13,810 bases of DNA. Origin: an uncultured Spirochaetaceae bacterium (lineage in GTDB: Bacteria; Spirochaetota; Spirochaetia; Treponematales; Treponemataceae). The stretch is from positions 1-13,810 of the forward strand of contig CACXDK010000037.1 of NCBI GenBank assembly GCA_902766345.1, written 5' to 3'. The notes beneath the pieces were generated by a model. That model searched no databases. It was given only the letters and a program-made list of their open reading frames with translations, and was not told the DNA's origin. The position numbers and the translations under genes were made by a program. This document shows positions 1 to 6,575 of the stretch, piece by piece; the stretch's first letter is position 1; every line of letters starts with the position of its first letter.

Positions 1-341
1 GGAATGGTAAATTCAGCGGGGATATTTGTCATCATATTGGCAAACTTAGTAACAAAATCATCATCTTCTTTAACAGGATATATTTTTATGACCTCTGCAA
101 TATAGTTAGGCTTAAAAGAGTTAATTTCATTCAAGACAGACTGCATTACAGCTTCATTTTTTAAGCCGCTGAGCTTTTTTGCAGAAGAGCAAGTGCGGAC
201 AACCATTGCTCCTGCTATAAGGCTTGCCTTGTCGTCTAAAGACAGATTTGAATTAAAATGAGTTTCAAGGCTGTCTGCAGCAAGAAATGGTAGCGTCAAA
301 AATACAAGCAATCCGATCATAAAAACTTTTTTCAAAAACAT
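1..341 (-). CDS. Secreted protein of unknown function, N-terminal part only
   Basis: This reading frame stays open from an ATG at 341 to the left edge, giving 113 residues of a longer protein. Residues 1-22 form a typical Sec signal peptide: a short Lys-containing start, a hydrophobic core (VFMIGLLVFLTLPF) and a possible cleavage site after FLAA. The mature start is soluble and mixed in charge. I do not recognise the family. There is no Shine-Dalgarno before the ATG. Instead a promoter-like pair (TTGCAA, 17 bases, TAAACT) places the -10 box only 8 bases upstream of the start, suggesting a leaderless message. An alternative ATG at 320 also lacks a ribosome site and would shorten the signal peptide. 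The gene diverges from the chemoreceptor. That it is a real gene is fairly sure; its function is unknown. Confidence 0.72.
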   Translation of the reverse strand, partial: MFLKKVFMIGLLVFLTLPFLAADSLETHFNSNLSLDDKASLIAGAMVVRTCSSAKKLSGLKNEAVMQSVLNEINSFKPNYIAEVIKIYPVKEDDDFVTKFANMMTNIPAEFTI

Positions 342-349
342 ATCGTTTA

Positions 350-378
350 AGTTTAACGCAAAACAAACTCTTTTGCAA
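350..378 (-). promoter_or_regulatory. Putative promoter of the secreted-protein gene
   Basis: Reading the minus strand, TTGCAA (373-378) and TAAACT (350-355) are 17 bases apart. The -10 box is followed by 8 bases and then the ATG at 341, so the transcript would start at or next to the start codon. The -35 and -10 each match the sigma-70 consensus in four of six bases. Confidence 0.45.
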
Positions 379-495
379 ACAAAACTCGTGTGACTTTTGA
401 ATCAACATCATTATTGAATTTTTTTAAGATTAACAGTATTCTCAATCGGTGGATTTTTATATACCATAAGAAAAAAACTCATTCTATTATCTATT

Positions 496-499
496 GGAG
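496..499 (+). promoter_or_regulatory. Ribosome binding site that fixes the chemoreceptor start
   Basis: GGAG lies 6 bases before ATG 506. It overlaps the upstream in-frame TTG (494-496), so the longer reading frame is unlikely to be the true protein. The shorter start also places the signal peptide at the N-terminus. Confidence 0.75.
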
Positions 500-505
500 A
501 AAGAT

Positions 506-2713
506 ATGAAAAAGTTTATCGTTCCATTCATTATTGCAGTGACAATACTGTTTTCATCATGTTCACAAGAAAACAAAATATCACTAGACTGTTCTTCCGA
601 CTGGAAAATCAAAGGCGGAGACTCTATTAATGACTGGGAAAAGCCAGATTTCGATGACAGCCATTGGGAAGATTGCGAGTCCATAACAAATAATGTTTAT
701 TTCGCAAAAGACAGCCAGTATCTCTTTATACGCAAAACACTGCAAATTCCTAAAGCTCTCAGTAATAACCAAGTATGGCTTGGAATACACAAAGTAAACG
801 CTGCCGTTGAAGTATATGCAAACGGAGTTTACATAGGAACAGTCGGAAGATTCAAACCTAACATCTGCATACGTACAGAACGCCTTACAGAAATGCTCAT
901 TCCGCAAAACTGTATTGCAGACAATCAGGTATGCATTGCATTTAAAGTTCAGGGAGTAACTGAAAACTTCAAATTTTCAGAACTTACATTAGACAATGCC
1001 GCAGAAGCATATTTTGAAACACACATCCATGAACTTTTTACTGAAAGAATCTTTATTATCATGACAATAATCTGTCTGTTCCTCATGGCATATTCAATAT
1101 TATTGTTTTTAGGCAATACAAAAGATTTTACATATCTCTTTTTTGCCCTAACACTGTTTTTCATAAGCTTCTACTTCTATGATCTGGGTGCAGAAAATAT
1201 ATTTATTCCATACAGCCTGCATCGTGTACTTGCAAGAGCCAGTCTTCCTGTCAGCATGAGTTTTATGACACTATTCTTAAACAGCTTCTTCCGTGGCAGA
1301 AAAGTAAAGCTCATGCTCATAGTAGCACTCATTTTCGATGTGTTTACATACGGAATATATTTGGCAAGCATAAAAAGCAACGACATGCAGAACCTTTTGT
1401 TCCTGCTTTTCCTGCTTCCGCTTGTCGGCGTAATCATTTACGGCTTTACAATTTCTGCCGAAGCTTTCCGGCAGAAAAAAGATTATGCCCTGTACATTCT
1501 TATAGGACTCACAATAGCAAGCGTACTTTCGCTGTATGACGTAATATATTCTTTCACAGGAAAAATGCCGTTCATGTGGTTGCAGGGCATTGCATTCTTT
1601 ATTCTGAACCTTTCAATTTTCCTTACTTTAAGCATTCACAGCTCAAACGACCAGAAAAAAGTTGTAATACTGGCTAAAAAAACTGCAACACAGCACAGCC
1701 GTCTTACAGAAATTTTCGACACAGCAAAGCAGATGGCAAAAGAAACCACTCAGATTGCAAATGAACTTGAACGTTCTGTAGAAGGTGTTACAGAAGCAGC
1801 ATTGCAGTCTCGGGAAAAAGTAGAAATCATTAATGAAGCCCTAAAAGAGCAGTCAAGAATACGCGAAGAAACCGCAACAGCAGTAAAAGCCCTTACAGAC
1901 TTCCTTTGCCGCATGAAAAACGAATTTGACATTTCCTCTGCAAGCATTGAAAAATCGGCACAGGGAACAAAACAGGTTATGGACGGCATTGAAACAGTCG
2001 GCGAAGGCATTTCAAATGCAGCAGAATTTACAAACTCTTTAAGTTCCATGACAAACATTGGAAATCAGGACATGAAAAAGCTTTTCGAACTTATGAAAAG
2101 CATACAGAACTCATCAAATGAGATTCTTTCTGTTGTTACAACGCTTGACGATTTTGCCCAGCAGACCGACTTGCTTTCAATGAATGCATCCATTGAAGCG
2201 GCACATTCTGGAGAAGCGGGAAAAGGTTTTGCGGTTATTGCACACGAAATCAAAAGCCTTGCAGCAAAGAGTGCCAGCTGGTCTGCAAAAATTGGGGAAA
2301 TCATTACATCCGTTATTCATGCTATCGATGGAGGTGTAACCCTTACAGACAAAGTAAATTCTACACTGGACAAGATAAAAAATGGAGCAACGGAAAGTGC
2401 GGAAAAAGTTTCCATTGCAGCAGAAGGCATGAAAGAACAGCGTAGAGCAGGTAAAGCCGTTTCGGAAGAATCAGAAGCACTTTCCATGTCTGCCATACGC
2501 ATGAAAAACGAAGTTGCTACTCAAAGTTCCTTTGCATCACAGGTTATGGGCAACATGGAAGAGCTGTTCCGTGCATCAGAAGCTGTAAATGAAGCTAGCT
2601 CAAACATTTCTACACATACAGAAACACTTACACATACAGTTCAATCTCTGGAAGCATTGGCACAAAGAATACAAGATTCAGCTAAAAAGCTGGAAGAATT
2701 AATGACACAATAA
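506..2713 (+). CDS. 7TM-DISM methyl-accepting chemotaxis protein with lipoprotein-type signal
   Basis: A 735-residue chemoreceptor that should couple an extracytoplasmic ligand signal to CheA/CheW. Residues 1-19 are a signal peptide ending in FSSC, a spirochaete-type lipobox. Residues ~30-165 look like a beta-sandwich carbohydrate-binding-like domain (DWEKPDFDDSHW near 43-54, VYANGVYIGTVGRF at 103-116). Seven hydrophobic segments follow (~181-203, 208-227, 238-262, 268-288, 296-318, 327-349, 356-377), the 7TM-DISM pattern. Residues ~385-735 are coiled coil with the MCP signalling hairpin at ~549-590 (QQTDLLSMNASIEAA, then GEAGKGFAVIAHEIKSLA). No HAMP domain is obvious. The usual EAARAGE at the tip reads EAAHSGE. 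I chose ATG 506 because GGAG (496-499) sits 6 bases before it; the in-frame TTG at 494 overlaps that site. The gene is monocistronic and ends at a strong terminator. The family call is firm; the ligand is unknown. Confidence 0.93.
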   Translation: MKKFIVPFIIAVTILFSSCSQENKISLDCSSDWKIKGGDSINDWEKPDFDDSHWEDCESITNNVYFAKDSQYLFIRKTLQIPKALSNNQVWLGIHKVNAAVEVYANGVYIGTVGRFKPNICIRTERLTEMLIPQNCIADNQVCIAFKVQGVTENFKFSELTLDNAAEAYFETHIHELFTERIFIIMTIICLFLMAYSILLFLGNTKDFTYLFFALTLFFISFYFYDLGAENIFIPYSLHRVLARASLPVSMSFMTLFLNSFFRGRKVKLMLIVALIFDVFTYGIYLASIKSNDMQNLLFLLFLLPLVGVIIYGFTISAEAFRQKKDYALYILIGLTIASVLSLYDVIYSFTGKMPFMWLQGIAFFILNLSIFLTLSIHSSNDQKKVVILAKKTATQHSRLTEIFDTAKQMAKETTQIANELERSVEGVTEAALQSREKVEIINEALKEQSRIREETATAVKALTDFLCRMKNEFDISSASIEKSAQGTKQVMDGIETVGEGISNAAEFTNSLSSMTNIGNQDMKKLFELMKSIQNSSNEILSVVTTLDDFAQQTDLLSMNASIEAAHSGEAGKGFAVIAHEIKSLAAKSASWSAKIGEIITSVIHAIDGGVTLTDKVNSTLDKIKNGATESAEKVSIAAEGMKEQRRAGKAVSEESEALSMSAIRMKNEVATQSSFASQVMGNMEELFRASEAVNEASSNISTHTETLTHTVQSLEALAQRIQDSAKKLEELMTQ

Positions 2714-2730
2714 TATAGAATAAAGGACAT

Positions 2731-2771
2731 AAAAAAAGCTTTCTGTTTAATAAAACAGAAAGCTTTTTTTT
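2731..2771. terminator. Symmetric bidirectional terminator between chemoreceptor and tRNA-Leu
   Basis: A perfect 18-bp inverted repeat (2731-2748 and 2753-2770) surrounds a 4-base loop (AATA). The core is AAAGCTTTCTGTTT, with a run of A on the left flank and T on the right. The hairpin therefore ends in a U tract on either strand and can stop both the plus-strand chemoreceptor and the minus-strand tRNA. The right arm touches the tRNA discriminator base. Confidence 0.88.
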
Positions 2772-2858
2772 GCCAGGAACCGGAATCGAACCGGCACGAC
2801 GGTATTAGCTGTCGAGGGATTTTAAGTCCCTTGTGTCTACCAATTCCACCATCCTGGC
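2771..2858 (-). tRNA. tRNA-Leu (anticodon UAA)
   Basis: The minus strand folds into a class II tRNA of 88 bases. The acceptor stem pairs GCCAGGA with TCCTGGC, and the discriminator is A, as expected for leucine. The anticodon stem AGGGA/TCCCT closes the loop CTTAAAA, giving anticodon UAA. A long variable arm pairs CGAC with GTCG. The T arm is GCCGG-TTCGATT-CCGGT. The D loop carries GGTAGA. The 3' CCA is not encoded, because the gene runs straight into the terminator A/T tract, so CCA must be added enzymatically. Confidence 0.96.
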
Positions 2859-2872
2859 TTATGTGCAACTAT

Positions 2873-2899
2873 ATTATACTATTTTAATTTTTTTTGCAA
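2873..2899 (-). promoter_or_regulatory. Promoter of tRNA-Leu
   Basis: On the minus strand TTGCAA (2894-2899) and a perfect TATAAT (2873-2878) are separated by 15 bases of A/T-rich spacer. The expected start, near 2866, leaves a short 5' leader before the mature tRNA end at 2858. The spacer is shorter than the usual 17, so the exact -35 is uncertain. Confidence 0.6.
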
Positions 2900-2915
2900 C
2901 AGGAAATTAAACCAA

Positions 2916-3416
2916 CTATCTTATGTGACTGTATAAATCAGCCATCTGATCACGCCATTCAGGCTTTTTGTCTTTATCTTCCCAATCAATTATCTTTTTT
3001 ATTGTAAAATGCTTCATATCATGAGGATTTGCAAAATAAAGAATGCCAAAACGTCCCTGACCAATATATGTAATGCGTTCACCTTCTGACAGCTTTTCCT
3101 GTTCAGAAAGAATGCCCACTGCACAGTCAAAATGAATAGGCTTTCCGCTCTTTTTATTTTCTACAGCAGTAGCTAAATCGGCTATAGGAAGACCGCAGTA
3201 CTCGCACACAGGTCGATTTGAAGTTTTGAAAGCAGAAATAGCTTCCTCATCAGCACGAATCTGCTCAGGAGAAACTGCATACACAGAAACAGATTTTTTA
3301 TTTCCTTGATTTCTACTGTCATTCCCGCGTTTTCCATTATTGCGGGAAGACTCATTTGAAAAATTATTTTTCCAATTATTGCCGTTTCTTTTTCTTGAAC
3401 GTCTATCTCTACTCAT
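2916..3416 (-). CDS. Zinc-ribbon protein with basic Asn/Arg-rich N-terminal tail
   Basis: A 166-residue protein of unrecognised function. Residues 1-42 are low-complexity and strongly basic (Arg, Lys, Asn, Ser, Gly), probably disordered and suited to binding nucleic acid. Residues 71-98 carry a CxxC (Cys71, Cys74) and an HxxC (His95, Cys98), consistent with one bound zinc ion in a treble-clef-like finger. The rest is a compact mixed segment (ITYIGQGRFGILYF at 115-128) ending in a charged, Trp-containing region. No membrane segment is seen. The ATG at 3416 lacks a Shine-Dalgarno, but TATACT lies 8 bases upstream, suggesting a leaderless mRNA. It is the last of four small minus-strand genes and is followed by the tRNA. 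An RNA-associated role is inferred from the tail and the neighbourhood only. Confidence 0.8.
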   Translation of the reverse strand: MSRDRRSRKRNGNNWKNNFSNESSRNNGKRGNDSRNQGNKKSVSVYAVSPEQIRADEEAISAFKTSNRPVCEYCGLPIADLATAVENKKSGKPIHFDCAVGILSEQEKLSEGERITYIGQGRFGILYFANPHDMKHFTIKKIIDWEDKDKKPEWRDQMADLYSHIR

Positions 3417-3424
3417 ACAATATA

Positions 3425-3430
3425 AGTATA
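3425..3430 (-). promoter_or_regulatory. Putative -10 box next to the zinc-ribbon gene start
   Basis: TATACT on the minus strand ends 8 bases before ATG 3416. At 16-17 bases spacing the upstream hexamer (TAGAAA or AGAAAA) is a poor -35, so promoter strength is unclear. No Shine-Dalgarno lies between the box and the ATG. Confidence 0.4.
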
Positions 3431-3475
3431 TTCAAATAAAAACAAATTTTCTACCTGTTTACAGAAAATATATTT

Positions 3476-3655
3476 TTATCGCAGGACATACGTTTTCTCC
3501 GCAAAAGTTTGACTTTCTGCTATATGGCGGCTAATAACAGAGGCAATACGCTCTACAGCGTTATCTACATAATCCTTATCATTAATCTTTTCCTGTAGCT
3601 CCTTGATGCGCGGCGGAACGATTTTATGAGGATCAATAATTTTTTTTATCGGCAT
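3476..3655 (-). CDS. Small hypothetical protein downstream of yraN (59 residues)
   Basis: A short open frame begins with ATG at 3655, 8 bases after the yraN stop codon, and ends with TAA at 3476. It encodes MPIKKIIDPHKIVPPRIKEL followed by a charged, helix-prone stretch (residues 20-55) with no membrane segment, cysteines or signal. The amphipathic Lys/Glu/Ile/Val pattern and the close coupling to yraN support a real gene rather than chance. A GGAG overlaps the yraN stop and lies 11 bases before the ATG, a usable but long spacing. I do not recognise a family. A helical, possibly dimerising or adaptor protein is the most that can be said. Confidence 0.6.
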   Translation of the reverse strand: MPIKKIIDPHKIVPPRIKELQEKINDKDYVDNAVERIASVISRHIAESQTFAEKTYVLR

Positions 3656-3663
3656 ATTTTTTC

Positions 3664-4035
3664 TTACTCCGAAAAAGCATTAATTATATGATATACAGGT
3701 TCAAGTCCCGCGACATCCAAAGCTAGAACATCAAACCTAATGTACTGGTAATTATATTGTCGATGGTTTTGCAGATAATATTTAGCTGTTTTAATTATCT
3801 TTTGTTGCTTTCTTATTCCTAATTCAGAAGAAAGGGTATCGATGTCTCCGTGAGGTAAAGACTTCACTTCAACAAAAATGAGGTAATCATCTTTTTGAGC
3901 TATTATATCAATTTCGCCACTACGAATGCGGAAATTCCTGTCAACAATAGTATATCCATGCTCGGTAAGATAGCTTGCAGCCCTGTCTTCGCCCATTACC
4001 CCTTTTTCATGCGTGGACAAAGATTTTTCAGTCAT
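3664..4035 (-). CDS. yraN: YraN family (UPF0102) endonuclease-like protein
   Basis: A 123-residue protein of the UPF0102 family, which has a PD-(D/E)XK nuclease-like fold and is often found near rplS/trmD or rnhB. The diagnostic order is present: GEDRAASYLTEHGYTIVDRNFR at 15-36 (Glu16 early acidic residue), GEIDIIA at 40-46 (Asp43), and FVEVK at 54-58 (Glu56, Lys58). The later RFDVLALD (100-107) matches the family's last conserved strand. Length is normal. A cellular role is not firmly established for the family; a Holliday-junction or DNA-processing role has been suggested from the fold. The ATG at 4035 overlaps the end of the upstream gene by 8 bases, indicating translational coupling. Confidence 0.92.
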   Translation of the reverse strand: MTEKSLSTHEKGVMGEDRAASYLTEHGYTIVDRNFRIRSGEIDIIAQKDDYLIFVEVKSLPHGDIDTLSSELGIRKQQKIIKTAKYYLQNHRQYNYQYIRFDVLALDVAGLEPVYHIINAFSE

Positions 4036-4330
4036 CTTCTGTTATACCAAAGAAAGAAGCGTCAACATCTTCCATCTGAGCAGAAACATCCTCAGCTTTT
4101 GCCTTTTCATCTGCAATAGATGCAACTTCTTTCTCCGAAAGAATATAGCCGTCTGTTAAAAGGAATGGAATTTCCCAGCGAGAAATAGCATTGAGGTGAT
4201 ACTTTTTTACAGGATTTTTAGCAGAAAGAAACATATTTTCCCCGTCATCAAAATAAACGGGAGCACTAAAACATACACCTAATTGAATTGAAGAACATTC
4301 TATTTTTCTTTTTGCAGAAGTTTGAGTCAT
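4028..4330 (-). CDS. Conserved-looking hypothetical protein upstream of yraN (100 residues)
   Basis: A 100-residue soluble protein without a signal peptide. Residues ~16-65 form a compact hydrophobic domain (LGVCFSAPVYFDDGENMF, then HLNAISRWEIPFLLTDGYIL) and residues ~66-100 are an acidic tail. The RWxIPxLxTDG pattern faintly recalls the small domain before HD-GYP or related signalling domains in other bacteria, but I cannot confirm a family. A strong promoter (TTGACA, 16 bases, TATACT) ends 7 bases before the ATG and there is no Shine-Dalgarno, so the message is probably leaderless. A later ATG at residue 33 has GGGGA just upstream and could give a shorter product, but it would remove part of the domain. 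The stop overlaps yraN by 8 bases. Confidence 0.75.
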   Translation of the reverse strand: MTQTSAKRKIECSSIQLGVCFSAPVYFDDGENMFLSAKNPVKKYHLNAISRWEIPFLLTDGYILSEKEVASIADEKAKAEDVSAQMEDVDASFFGITEDD

Positions 4331-4337
4331 ACTATTC

Positions 4338-4365
4338 AGTATATCACATCATTTATTTTTGTCAA
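4338..4365 (-). promoter_or_regulatory. Strong promoter of the hypothetical-yraN genes, abutting the ATG
   Basis: On the minus strand a perfect TTGACA (4360-4365) and TATACT (4338-4343, five of six consensus bases) are 16 bases apart. The start point is expected at about 4330-4332, at the ATG itself. The -35 shares two bases with the U tract of the rplS terminator, so one transcript ends where the next promoter begins. Confidence 0.72.
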
Positions 4366-4397
4366 AAAAAAGCCCTTCATCAAATGATGAAGGGCTT
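4364..4397 (-). terminator. Rho-independent terminator of the rpsP-rplS operon
   Basis: The inverted repeat AAGCCCTTCATCA / TGATGAAGGGCTT (4370-4382 and 4385-4397) forms a stem of about 12 bp with a tight loop. In the minus-strand RNA it is followed by eight U residues. It lies 17 bases after the rplS stop codon. Confidence 0.93.
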
Positions 4398-4413
4398 CAT
4401 AAAGAATCAGAAA

Positions 4414-4893
4414 TTATTTCTTTTTCTTAGCATCTTTGTTTGCACTTGCTGATGCATTTGCAGCCTTCAACTCAGCCTTGAGCTTAGCTTCTTCTGCATC
4501 TGCAGCCTGATATGCTGCACGGTTAGCTGCAAACTGAGCCTGAGCCTTAGGTCCAATAAGCTCCTTAATCTTAGCAGCCTTACCAATCTTGTCACGTACA
4601 TAGTAAATCTTTGCACGGCGTACTTTACCTGGGCGAACAAGTTCAACCTTGATTACACGTGGGCTGTGGAGTGGGAAAACACGCTCTACACCAACACCGT
4701 AGCTTTCCTTGCGTACTGTGAAAGTCTTGCGTACACCTGTATTCTTAAAGCAGAGTACAAGACCCTCAAAAATCTGAATACGCTTTGTCTTTCCTTCAAC
4801 AATCTCAAAGTGAACTTTTACAGTATCACCAACTTTGAAGTTTTCAGCATTTGCCTTCTTCTGTCTTTCTTCAATGGTATTGATAATATCCAT
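4414..4893 (-). CDS. rplS: 50S ribosomal protein L19 with extended Ala/Lys-rich C-terminus
   Basis: L19 sits at the 30S-50S interface of the ribosome. Residues 1-115 match the family along their length: [20 protein letters not shown] at 19-38, [11 protein letters not shown] at 38-48, [21 protein letters not shown] at 58-78, and [22 protein letters not shown] at 90-111. The usual protein ends near 115 residues. Here about 44 extra residues follow, rich in Ala, Lys, Glu and Gln, helix-prone and ending in KKKK. The ATG is one base after the trmD stop, and its AGGAG ribosome site lies inside the last trmD codons. It is the last gene before the operon terminator. Identity is certain; the role of the tail is unknown. 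Confidence 0.97.
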   Translation of the reverse strand: MDIINTIEERQKKANAENFKVGDTVKVHFEIVEGKTKRIQIFEGLVLCFKNTGVRKTFTVRKESYGVGVERVFPLHSPRVIKVELVRPGKVRRAKIYYVRDKIGKAAKIKELIGPKAQAQFAANRAAYQAADAEEAKLKAELKAANASASANKDAKKKK

Positions 4894-4894
4894 T

Positions 4895-5734
4895 TTAATT
4901 CTCCTGTTCAGTGCCTTCTGCTTCAGCCTTTTTTCGTTTCAGTCTTTCCTGCACGGACCTAAGCATTCGGCTTTGCTTGCGGTCATTTTTATATGTAACG
5001 AATTCCGCAAGTTCTTCGATCATTTTTTCTGCTTCGTCAGAAAGAGTACCCGTCATTCTTGCATTCTGAATAAGATCAGGTCTATTTTTCAGAGTTTTCT
5101 GCAGGCTCTTTCTAAGTCGCCACTTTCGGATTTCTTCATGATTCCCATTAGTAAGAACTTCTGGTACTTTCATGCCCTTGTATACACTTGGCCTTGTATA
5201 CTGGGGATATTCCAAAAGGCTGCCCGAAAAGCTTTCTTCGTCTAAAGATTCCTGTGTTATTACATCCTCAACAAGACGATAAACAGCATCAATAATAACC
5301 GTTGCTGCCACTTCACCGCTGGACATAACATAATCTCCAATAGAGATTTCTTCATCCACATAGTAATCAATTATCCGCTGGTCAATACCTTCATATCTTC
5401 CGCAGATTAAGACAATTTCTTCTTTCGTGCTTAACTGCCGTGCCTTCTTCTGTGAAAACTGCTTACCGCTAGGCGTAACATAAATAACATGCTTCGTCTT
5501 TTTGTAAGCTTCTACACTATCCAAAGCCCGACCTAAAGGTTCAGGAAGTAACAACTGCCCTGCACCTCCGCCATAAGGAGCGTCATCACAAGTTTTGTGT
5601 CTATCAAAGGCAAAATCCCTGATATTCACTAAATCGTAGGCAATAATTCCCCGTTCAACCGCTTTTGCCATGATCGAATTTTCAAAAAAAGCACGCGGAA
5701 TATCAGGAAACAAGGTCAGCACAGTAAATTTCAT
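4895..5734 (-). CDS. trmD: tRNA (guanine37-N1)-methyltransferase
   Basis: TrmD methylates G37 next to the anticodon of tRNAs reading CNN codons, which prevents +1 frameshifting. It uses S-adenosylmethionine and forms a dimeric trefoil knot. Visible motifs are the N-terminal [17 protein letters not shown], the [16 protein letters not shown] segment (45-60), YVTPSGKQF at 85-93, [10 protein letters not shown] at 111-120, and [14 protein letters not shown] at 131-144. The linker and C-terminal domain read [21 protein letters not shown]. The methyl-donor loop usually reads (L/T)SGGE or TGGE; here it is SSGE, a Gly-to-Ser change. A charged C-terminal tail of about 30 residues extends the usual length. 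Start ATG 5734 is 4 bases after the rimM stop, with GGAG overlapping that stop. Confidence 0.97.
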   Translation of the reverse strand: MKFTVLTLFPDIPRAFFENSIMAKAVERGIIAYDLVNIRDFAFDRHKTCDDAPYGGGAGQLLLPEPLGRALDSVEAYKKTKHVIYVTPSGKQFSQKKARQLSTKEEIVLICGRYEGIDQRIIDYYVDEEISIGDYVMSSGEVAATVIIDAVYRLVEDVITQESLDEESFSGSLLEYPQYTRPSVYKGMKVPEVLTNGNHEEIRKWRLRKSLQKTLKNRPDLIQNARMTGTLSDEAEKMIEELAEFVTYKNDRKQSRMLRSVQERLKRKKAEAEGTEQEN

Positions 5735-5738
5735 GGAA

Positions 5739-6320
5739 TTACTCCAGAATCCAGAGGTGCATCAGCTGCATCTTCTTATTCTGAACGTCAATACCTGCCT
5801 TATTTATAAAATTATCTACAAAAGGCACATATACAGTACGGATTGCTCCGTTCTTTGTAAACTTGACGTCATCACTAATAAGAGTACAACTCTCGGACAG
5901 CAAAATCTCAACGAGATAACCTGATCCGCCTTCCTTTACGTCTGTGACAATTCCAACGGTATTCTCCGTTGTCGCCTCTTCATACCATACTGAGCACCCT
6001 TTCAAGTCCTCAATATACCACTCACCTTCCTGCAACTGGTGGGCGTATTTTCGGGGAACTACGATTTGCCACCTGTTATACTGAGCAGCAGCCTCAGGTG
6101 TGCTTATTCCCTCTAATTTCATGTACAGTGTACTGCTGGCTTCCTGAGTGTATTCAACCCTAAAAAGTTTTGATTCAGTACCATCTGTCAAGGTTACTTC
6201 TTCCATATCCGCAAAATGCGCATACTCGCCGGAAGTACTTTCAACTTTAAACTCGCCCGTAATACCATGAGTACCACGAACAATTCCAACGACAAACTGT
6301 TCTACCATCAACGATGCCAT
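5739..6320 (-). CDS. rimM: Ribosome maturation factor RimM
   Basis: RimM helps assemble the 30S head by binding ribosomal protein S19 and acts in 16S rRNA processing. The N-terminal barrel starts with VEQFVVGIVRGTHGITGEFKV at 6-26, the family's signature GxVxGxHGxxGE pattern. The PRC-barrel starts near residue 95 with GEWYIEDLKGCSVW and ends with VYVPFVDNFINKAGIDVQNKK. The 193-residue length is slightly above the family's usual 170-180. The ATG at 6320 shares one base with the khpA stop (TGATG). A second in-frame ATG at residue 5 would also fit the family start; neither has a good ribosome site, consistent with coupling to khpA translation. Confidence 0.95.
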   Translation of the reverse strand: MASLMVEQFVVGIVRGTHGITGEFKVESTSGEYAHFADMEEVTLTDGTESKLFRVEYTQEASSTLYMKLEGISTPEAAAQYNRWQIVVPRKYAHQLQEGEWYIEDLKGCSVWYEEATTENTVGIVTDVKEGGSGYLVEILLSESCTLISDDVKFTKNGAIRTVYVPFVDNFINKAGIDVQNKKMQLMHLWILE

Positions 6321-6553
6321 CAGTCCAGAATTTCAAGGCTGTAACGCTTACCATCTTTGCTGGCATACGCGCTCAAAACAGTACGCAGAGCTTTTGCAAT
6401 ACGACCGTACTTGCCAATTACTTTACCAATATCACCCTGGGATACGCTTAACTGAAGAACAGATCCGCGTTCACCTTCGGCTTCCGTCACAGAGACTGCA
6501 TCGGGATCATCGACCAATGATTTTGCGATATATTCAATCAGGTCTTTTTCCAT
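6320..6553 (-). CDS. khpA: KhpA-type KH-domain RNA-binding protein
   Basis: A 77-residue single KH domain of the YlqC/KhpA family, a small RNA chaperone that pairs with KhpB in other bacteria. The family start EKDLIEYIAKSLVDDPDAV (2-20) is clear. The RNA-binding GxxG loop is in GDIGKVIGKYGRIAKALR, where GKYG supplies the loop. The conserved ending is KRYSLEILD. It sits between rpsP and rimM, the family's usual place. A strong ribosome site (GGGGGAG) lies about 10 bases before ATG 6553. The stop overlaps the rimM start. Confidence 0.95.
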   Translation of the reverse strand: MEKDLIEYIAKSLVDDPDAVSVTEAEGERGSVLQLSVSQGDIGKVIGKYGRIAKALRTVLSAYASKDGKRYSLEILD

Positions 6554-6575
6554 TCCCTATTGCTCCCCCTGAAAC

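Noticed and set aside
494..505. Longer chemoreceptor start at TTG 494
   Set aside because: The TTG overlaps the GGAG that serves ATG 506 and would add residues in front of a well-formed signal peptide.
3340..3534. A 64-codon plus-strand open frame across the zinc-ribbon gene start
   Set aside because: It crosses a supported minus-strand gene and its upstream region, with no ribosome site and a repetitive Leu/Phe composition.
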